Notes under the pieces: model-generated | What the model was told of the DNA's origin: nothing | Databases searched by the model: none | The model's input: only the letters and a program-made list of their open reading frames with translations | In this document: piece by piece, positions 8,474 to 11,924 of the stretch | Numbering within the stretch: the first letter of the stretch is position 1 | Layout: each line of letters opens with the position of its first letter | Source: CAYQQU01 sp964419545 | GTDB taxonomy: Bacteria > Bacteroidota > Bacteroidia > Chitinophagales > Saprospiraceae | Assembly (NCBI GenBank): GCA_964419545.1 | Contig: CAYQQU010000113.1 | Span: 1 to 11,924 of the forward strand | Direction of reading: 5' to 3' | DNA length: 11,924 nucleotides | Program-made: the position numbers and the translations under genes

Positions 8474-8488
8474 CCCGAAATCGGGTTT
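8474..8488 (+). terminator. weak hairpin between the DUF4276 remnant and cas1
   Basis: CCCG (8474-8477) pairs with CGGG (8482-8485) around a 4-nt loop and is followed by TTTAAATAAAA. It could be the old terminator of the deleted gene or chance. The A-rich sequence also serves as the usual A-rich lead into the cas1 start. Confidence 0.25.
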
Positions 8489-8499
8489 AAATAAAAAAC

Positions 8500-9537
8500 A
8501 TGCAGCTCTACCTCAACAGCTACGGCGCCTACCTGCACGTGCGCGACGCGCTCTTCGAAGTCCGCGTGCCGCAGGAGGGCGGCGCGCCCCGCACCCACCA
8601 GTTTGCGGCGCACAAAGTCACCTCCGTCATCATCACCACTTCGGCGGCGCTGAGCACCGACGCCGTGGAATTGGCACTACGCCACAACATCGACATCGTC
8701 TTCGCCGACCGCAGCGGCTTTCCGCTGGGGCGCGTCTGGCACAGCAAGCTGGGCAGCACGACCCGCATCCGCAAGCGGCAGCTCGAAGCCAGCCTCAACG
8801 ACGAAGGGGCGCGATGGGTGGTGCAGTGGCTGACCGCCAAGCTGAATAACCAGCTCACCTTTCTCAAGAGCCTCAAAAAACACCGCGCCCGCCATGCCGA
8901 CTACCTTGCCGCCAAGGTCGAAAAGATCGACAACCTGCAGCAAAGCATCGCCCTGCAGGCCGAAGCGCCCGCCGTAGAACACGTCGCCGAGACGCTGCGG
9001 GGCCTCGAAGGCACCGCCGGCCGCCTGTATTTCGAGGCGCTCAGCCATGTGTTGCCCCAGGAATACCAATTCCGGGGCCGCAGCTTCCGCCCCGCCGCCG
9101 ACCCCTTCAACGCTTTCCTCAACTACGGCTACGGCGTGCTCTACAGCCGCGTGGAGAAAGCCCTGATGGTGGCCGGCCTCGACCCCTACGTCGGCTTCCT
9201 GCACCGAGACGATTACAACCAGAAAAGCATGGTGTTCGACTTCATCGAGCCCTACCGCGTCAACGTAGAGACAGTGGTGTTCCGCCTCTTTTCCGGCAAA
9301 CGCGTCAACCAATCGCATACTGCTCCCCTCGCCAACGGCCTCACGCTCGCCAAAGAAGGCAAACAGCTCCTCATCGAGCGCCTCAACCACTACCTCGAAG
9401 TCGAAAAGGTGCGCTATCGCGGCCGCAACCAGACGCGCGCCAACGCCCTGCAGATGGACGCCCATGCTTTCGCCAACGCCCTGATCGGCAAGGATGACAA
9501 CGGCAAATCGATAAAAATGGAAACGACAACATTGTAA
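8500..9537 (+). CDS. cas1: CRISPR integrase Cas1
   Basis: A 345-residue integrase that, with Cas2, inserts new spacers at the leader end of the array. The N-terminal beta domain (MQLYLNSYGAYLHV onward) leads into the alpha-helical catalytic domain. The three metal ligands are E179 in GRLYFEAL, H235 in VGFLH, and an acidic residue of DFIEPYR (D247/E250). PFNAFLNYGYGVLYS (202-216) is a conserved Cas1 block. The length is normal and no residue is missing. It is GC-rich like cas2, cas4 and cas6. A 55-nt gap separates it from cas2. A 296-residue open frame on the opposite strand is only a by-product of the GC-rich codons. Confidence 0.97.
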   Translation: MQLYLNSYGAYLHVRDALFEVRVPQEGGAPRTHQFAAHKVTSVIITTSAALSTDAVELALRHNIDIVFADRSGFPLGRVWHSKLGSTTRIRKRQLEASLNDEGARWVVQWLTAKLNNQLTFLKSLKKHRARHADYLAAKVEKIDNLQQSIALQAEAPAVEHVAETLRGLEGTAGRLYFEALSHVLPQEYQFRGRSFRPAADPFNAFLNYGYGVLYSRVEKALMVAGLDPYVGFLHRDDYNQKSMVFDFIEPYRVNVETVVFRLFSGKRVNQSHTAPLANGLTLAKEGKQLLIERLNHYLEVEKVRYRGRNQTRANALQMDAHAFANALIGKDDNGKSIKMETTTL

Positions 9538-9592
9538 CCTGAAAAACCAAGGCCAAAAACCATTCACGAATAAGCTTAAATTTCAATGCCCT

Positions 9593-9883
9593 ATGCTGCT
9601 CTGGGTCCTTTACGACATTGAGAACGACCGGGCGCGCAGCCGCGTGGCGCGTCATTGCAAGCAGGCCGGCCTCTACCGCGTTCAGCTGTCCGTTTTCCTG
9701 GGCTCTGTTGACGCCCACCAGAAAGACACGCTGTCGTTGCAGATCGAAGCCGAGATCAATCCCGACCGGGATAAAGTATACCTGTTCCCCATGTCGCGCC
9801 GCGAATTGCAGGCCACCGTACTGCTCGGCCAGGCTTTCGACAAAAAGATGGTGCGCGACGAAGTCAAAGCCCTGTTCTTATGA
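9593..9883 (+). CDS. cas2: CRISPR adaptation protein Cas2
   Basis: A 96-residue ferredoxin-fold protein that bridges two Cas1 dimers in the integration complex. WVLYDIENDRARSRVARHC (4-22) holds the conserved D8 after the first strand, and GLYRVQLSVFLGSV (26-39) is the classic second-strand block. The start at 9593 gives the canonical beginning. The last codons overlap the cas4 start (ATGA at 9880-9883), indicating translational coupling. Size and composition are normal for the family. Confidence 0.96.
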   Translation: MLLWVLYDIENDRARSRVARHCKQAGLYRVQLSVFLGSVDAHQKDTLSLQIEAEINPDRDKVYLFPMSRRELQATVLLGQAFDKKMVRDEVKALFL

Positions 9884-10455
9884 TCAGCATTACGCCTTCG
9901 CACGTCATCCAGTACCTCTACTGCCCGCGCTTCACCTATTTCGAATACGTGCTGGGCATCCCGCAGTACGAGGAGAAGCACTACAAGGTGCTGCGCGGCC
10001 GCTACCTGCACGAGGAACGGCTGGTGCGCAACCCCGGCTACCTGCGACGCCGGCTGGGCGTGGTGCGGCGCCACGACGATCAGTACCTCACCAACGCGCT
10101 GCTGCGGGGCCGCGTCGACGAGGTGCTGGAGCTGAGCGACGGCACGGCGGCGCCGCTCGACTATAAATTTGCGCGTTACGAAGGCAAGGTGTACGAAACC
10201 TATCGCACCCAGCTGTGCTGCTACGCCTGGCTGATCGAAGAGAACTTCGGCCGCCCGGTCAACCGCGGGTACCTGGTGTACACCCGCAGCCGCAACCACC
10301 TGGAAGAAGTACCGATCAGCGACGAAGACAAGGAGCGGGTCAGAACGGCGGCCCGCGCTATCGGCCGGATCATCGACCGCAATTTTTTCCCGAAAGCTAC
10401 CCGATATAAACGAAGATGCTTAAATTGTACCTACCGGAATATCTGCGTGCGCTGA
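9880..10455 (+). CDS. cas4: adaptation nuclease Cas4 (RecB-like, iron-sulfur)
   Basis: A 191-residue RecB-family exonuclease that trims prespacers and sets PAM choice and orientation. The iron-sulfur ligands are visible: C15 near the start, and C180, C183 and C189 at the end (RCLNCTYRNIC). The nuclease core shows H44, D80 in GRVDEV, D94-x-K96 in PLDYKFA, and Q111-x3-Y115 in QLCCY. All catalytic and cluster residues are present. It overlaps cas2 by 4 nt and is the last gene before the array leader. In many I-B loci cas4 precedes cas1, so the cas1-cas2-cas4 order is less common. Confidence 0.95.
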   Translation: MISITPSHVIQYLYCPRFTYFEYVLGIPQYEEKHYKVLRGRYLHEERLVRNPGYLRRRLGVVRRHDDQYLTNALLRGRVDEVLELSDGTAAPLDYKFARYEGKVYETYRTQLCCYAWLIEENFGRPVNRGYLVYTRSRNHLEEVPISDEDKERVRTAARAIGRIIDRNFFPKATRYKRRCLNCTYRNICVR

Positions 10456-10650
10456 CTGTTGGCCGGCGACCAATTTATCGGCCTGCGCGACTTTTTGGGG
10501 TGCAACGGCTTCACAGCGAAGCAGTTGCTGTTTCGGAAAATGCCTTTTTTCCTCCTCGCCGATGTTCTTTGACATACGGGCGCTCGGTATTTTTTCTCCG
10601 GGAAAATAGCCGGAAATCGTTGTTTTTCTTATTTTTATGCAGAGCGACGG
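10456..10650 (+). promoter_or_regulatory. CRISPR leader
   Basis: The 195 nt between the cas4 stop and the first repeat should hold the array promoter and the signals for integration. Repeats end in ATTGAAAC, so transcription runs rightward and this is the leader side. It becomes AT-rich toward the array. TTGACA (10569-10574) with TATTTT (10588-10593) is promoter-like but the spacing (13 nt) is short; TATTTTTA at 10630-10637 is another -10-like word. TCCGG/CCGGA (from about 10597) forms a small hairpin. An open frame across this region looks non-coding. Confidence 0.75.
10502..10528 (+). other. strong hairpin at the start of the leader
   Basis: GCAAC (10502-10506) pairs with GTTGC (10524-10528) and GCTTC (10508-10512) with GAAGC (10518-10522). 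One G/A mismatch separates the two helices, and the loop ACAGC has 5 nt. It makes a 10-bp stem 47 nt after the cas4 stop. It could terminate the cas operon transcript, although no T run follows directly (a C plus six-T run is 15 nt further on), or be a leader recognition element. Confidence 0.55.
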
Positions 10651-11924
10651 CTTACCGAGTGTGATCCAGTAGAATAGGGATTGAAACATAAAATGAGGTG
10701 CCTAACTCAGCGCCTCTTCCGTCTTCTTACCGAGTGTGATCCAGTAGAATAGGGATTGAAACCCAAATATTAATATGAAGCTATGCAAACTATTGTCAAC
10801 TTACCGAGTGTGATCCAGTAGAATAGGGATTGAAACGTAGTCCTTCACGTAAGGGAAGAACTGGCCGGTGCCGCTTACCGAGTGTGATCCAGTAGAATAG
10901 GGATTGAAACTGCCAAAGAAGTTGCTCCGTATGGTCACGGGGCAGTCTTACCGAGTGTGATCCAGTAGAATAGGGATTGAAACCTTCAAAGTGCAACATA
11001 GTGTAGCACTTTGAGACACTTACCGAGTGTGATCCAGTAGAATAGGGATTGAAACGATCTTCTCCGGTCGTGCATGCCGGCCATGATGTCGACTTACCGA
11101 GTGTGATCCAGTAGAATAGGGATTGAAACTGTTTTGCCTGGAGGATTGCAAAGGCAAAGCCCGACTTACCGAGTGTGATCCAGTAGAATAGGGATTGAAA
11201 CGCACAACGGTAAACTGTGTGCTTTGGAGCATACTAGCTTACCGAGTGTGATCCAGTAGAATAGGGATTGAAACTTCAATTGGCGCCCAATATTGCTTTG
11301 GTGCTCTTGCCCTTACCGAGTGTGATCCAGTAGAATAGGGATTGAAACGCACTTGTTCAGCTCTTTCTTTAATTTTTTTGCTCTTCTTACCGAGTGTGAT
11401 CCAGTAGAATAGGGATTGAAACTTGATCTTCAGAGAGCTGGCTTTGCGCCAGTATTCCGCCTTACCGAGTGTGATCCAGTAGAATAGGGATTGAAACCCC
11501 ACAGCCAGGCTGGAAAGAGAATGGTGGCCATGGAACTTACCGAGTGTGATCCAGTAGAATAGGGATTGAAACTGGTCGTTATCATACTTTTTAAGTAAGC
11601 CCCAGATGCTTACCGAGTGTGATCCAGTAGAATAGGGATTGAAACGCTGTTTGGTATTTACAAGACCAGGATGTACCTGGTCTTACCGAGTGTGATCCAG
11701 TAGAATAGGGATTGAAACCTAACGACTCTTCAGTAAAGGTGCCTCCCTACTATCCCTTACCGAGTGTGATCCAGTAGAATAGGGATTGAAACTCCAGTTC
11801 TTCTACGTAGTACATGGTAGAAGGGAGGTCTTACCGAGTGTGATCCAGTAGAATAGGGATTGAAACAGAATTTCAATTTCCTGACACCATGGAGTTTAAT
11901 GACTTACCGAGTGTGATCCAGTAG
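10651..11924 (+). CRISPR. type I-B CRISPR array: 17 full repeats, one cut repeat, 17 spacers
   Basis: Identical 37-nt repeats begin CTTACCGAGTG and end GGGATTGAAAC. Starts are 10651, 10726, 10800, 10874, 10947, 11019, 11093, 11165, 11238, 11312, 11386, 11461, 11536, 11609, 11682, 11756, 11830 and 11903, the last cut after 22 nt. Spacers are 38, 37, 37, 36, 35, 37, 35, 36, 37, 37, 38, 38, 36, 36, 37, 37 and 36 nt and all differ. The ATTGAAAC end is the usual 8-nt handle, so the crRNA strand is + and the spacers nearest cas4 are the newest. Within the repeat, GATCC and GGATT can form a weak stem. No repeat is degenerate, so the distal end lies outside the window. Many spacers contain central inverted repeats. 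Open frames on the minus strand with a recurring NPYSTGSHSV peptide are just translated repeats. Confidence 0.99.

Noticed and set aside
8677..9567. Open frame of 296 codons on the minus strand
   Set aside because: It lies wholly over cas1, has low-complexity Val/Ala/Glu-rich content typical of the shadow of a GC-rich gene, and no recognisable domain.
9618..10166. 182-codon + strand frame over cas2/cas4
   Set aside because: It is rich in Arg, Ala and Pro, a GC-rich frame shadow of two well-supported genes.
10416..10664. 82-codon open frame across the cas4 end, leader and first repeat
   Set aside because: It runs through cas4 in another frame and into the array, and its composition is not protein-like; the region is better explained as leader.
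11349..11385. Spacer 10 as a further hairpin spacer
   Set aside because: Only a 3-bp AGC/GCT pairing and a GCTCTT direct repeat are present; it counts as an exception to the pattern.
10796..11502. Minus-strand open frames with a repeating NPYSTGSHSV peptide
   Set aside because: They are translations of the CRISPR repeat itself; the peptide recurs with the 37-nt unit.
10688..11902. Spacers as integron attC sites
   Set aside because: The stems lack the conserved RYYYAAC/GTTRRRY ends, and arm and loop sizes vary, so there is no specific support for attC.

Overview
This window carries a type I-B (Cas8b1/Cst1, Cas7/Cst2-DevR) CRISPR-Cas locus, read entirely on the + strand. It ends in a leader and a CRISPR array that runs off the right edge. 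The Cst1/Cst2 effector family, the small Cas6b-like protein, the A-rich stretches before start codons in place of Shine-Dalgarno sites, and the DUF4276/ATPase pair suggest a Bacteroidota bacterium, perhaps a Saprospiraceae relative. That placement is inference; there is no marker gene.

Layout. Positions 1-553 have no convincing complete gene. They hold a small hairpin and a 162-bp near-perfect foldback element (97-258) with 19-bp terminal inverted repeats and a possible TTA target duplication. Positions 554-6273 are a tight effector operon, cas8b1-cas7-cas5-cas3, of low to middling GC. cas6 follows at 6334-6993 with abruptly high GC. Positions 7083-8450 hold a broken two-gene island: an OLD/AAA-type ATPase frameshifted at a run of nine A, and a DUF4276 (Toprim-like) gene cut to its first 76 residues. 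The high-GC adaptation genes cas1, cas2 and cas4 lie at 8500-10455. A leader of about 195 bp (10456-10650) contains a strong hairpin. The array (10651-11924) has 17 complete identical 37-nt repeats, one cut repeat and 17 spacers of 35-38 nt.

How it works. Repeats end in ATTGAAAC, the expected crRNA 5' handle, so the array is read rightward from the leader. Cas6 would process the transcript, Cas8/Cas7/Cas5 would form Cascade, Cas3 would nick and unwind the target, and Cas1/Cas2/Cas4 would add new spacers next to the leader. Every cas gene looks intact; only the accessory ATPase/DUF4276 pair is damaged.

The most unusual signal is in the spacers. Many are themselves inverted repeats, often centred in the spacer. 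Spacer 5 has perfect 9-bp arms, spacers 7 and 16 perfect 7-bp arms, and most others a 5-9 bp stem allowing G-U pairs or one defect. Three spacers form an unbroken stem only on the strand opposite the crRNA. This suggests the adaptation machinery samples, or the system targets, hairpin-forming DNA or RNA such as terminators, element ends, recombination sites or structured phage RNA. A shuffled control is needed to confirm it. Base composition also splits the locus into a low-GC effector block and a high-GC processing/adaptation/array block, which suggests module exchange.
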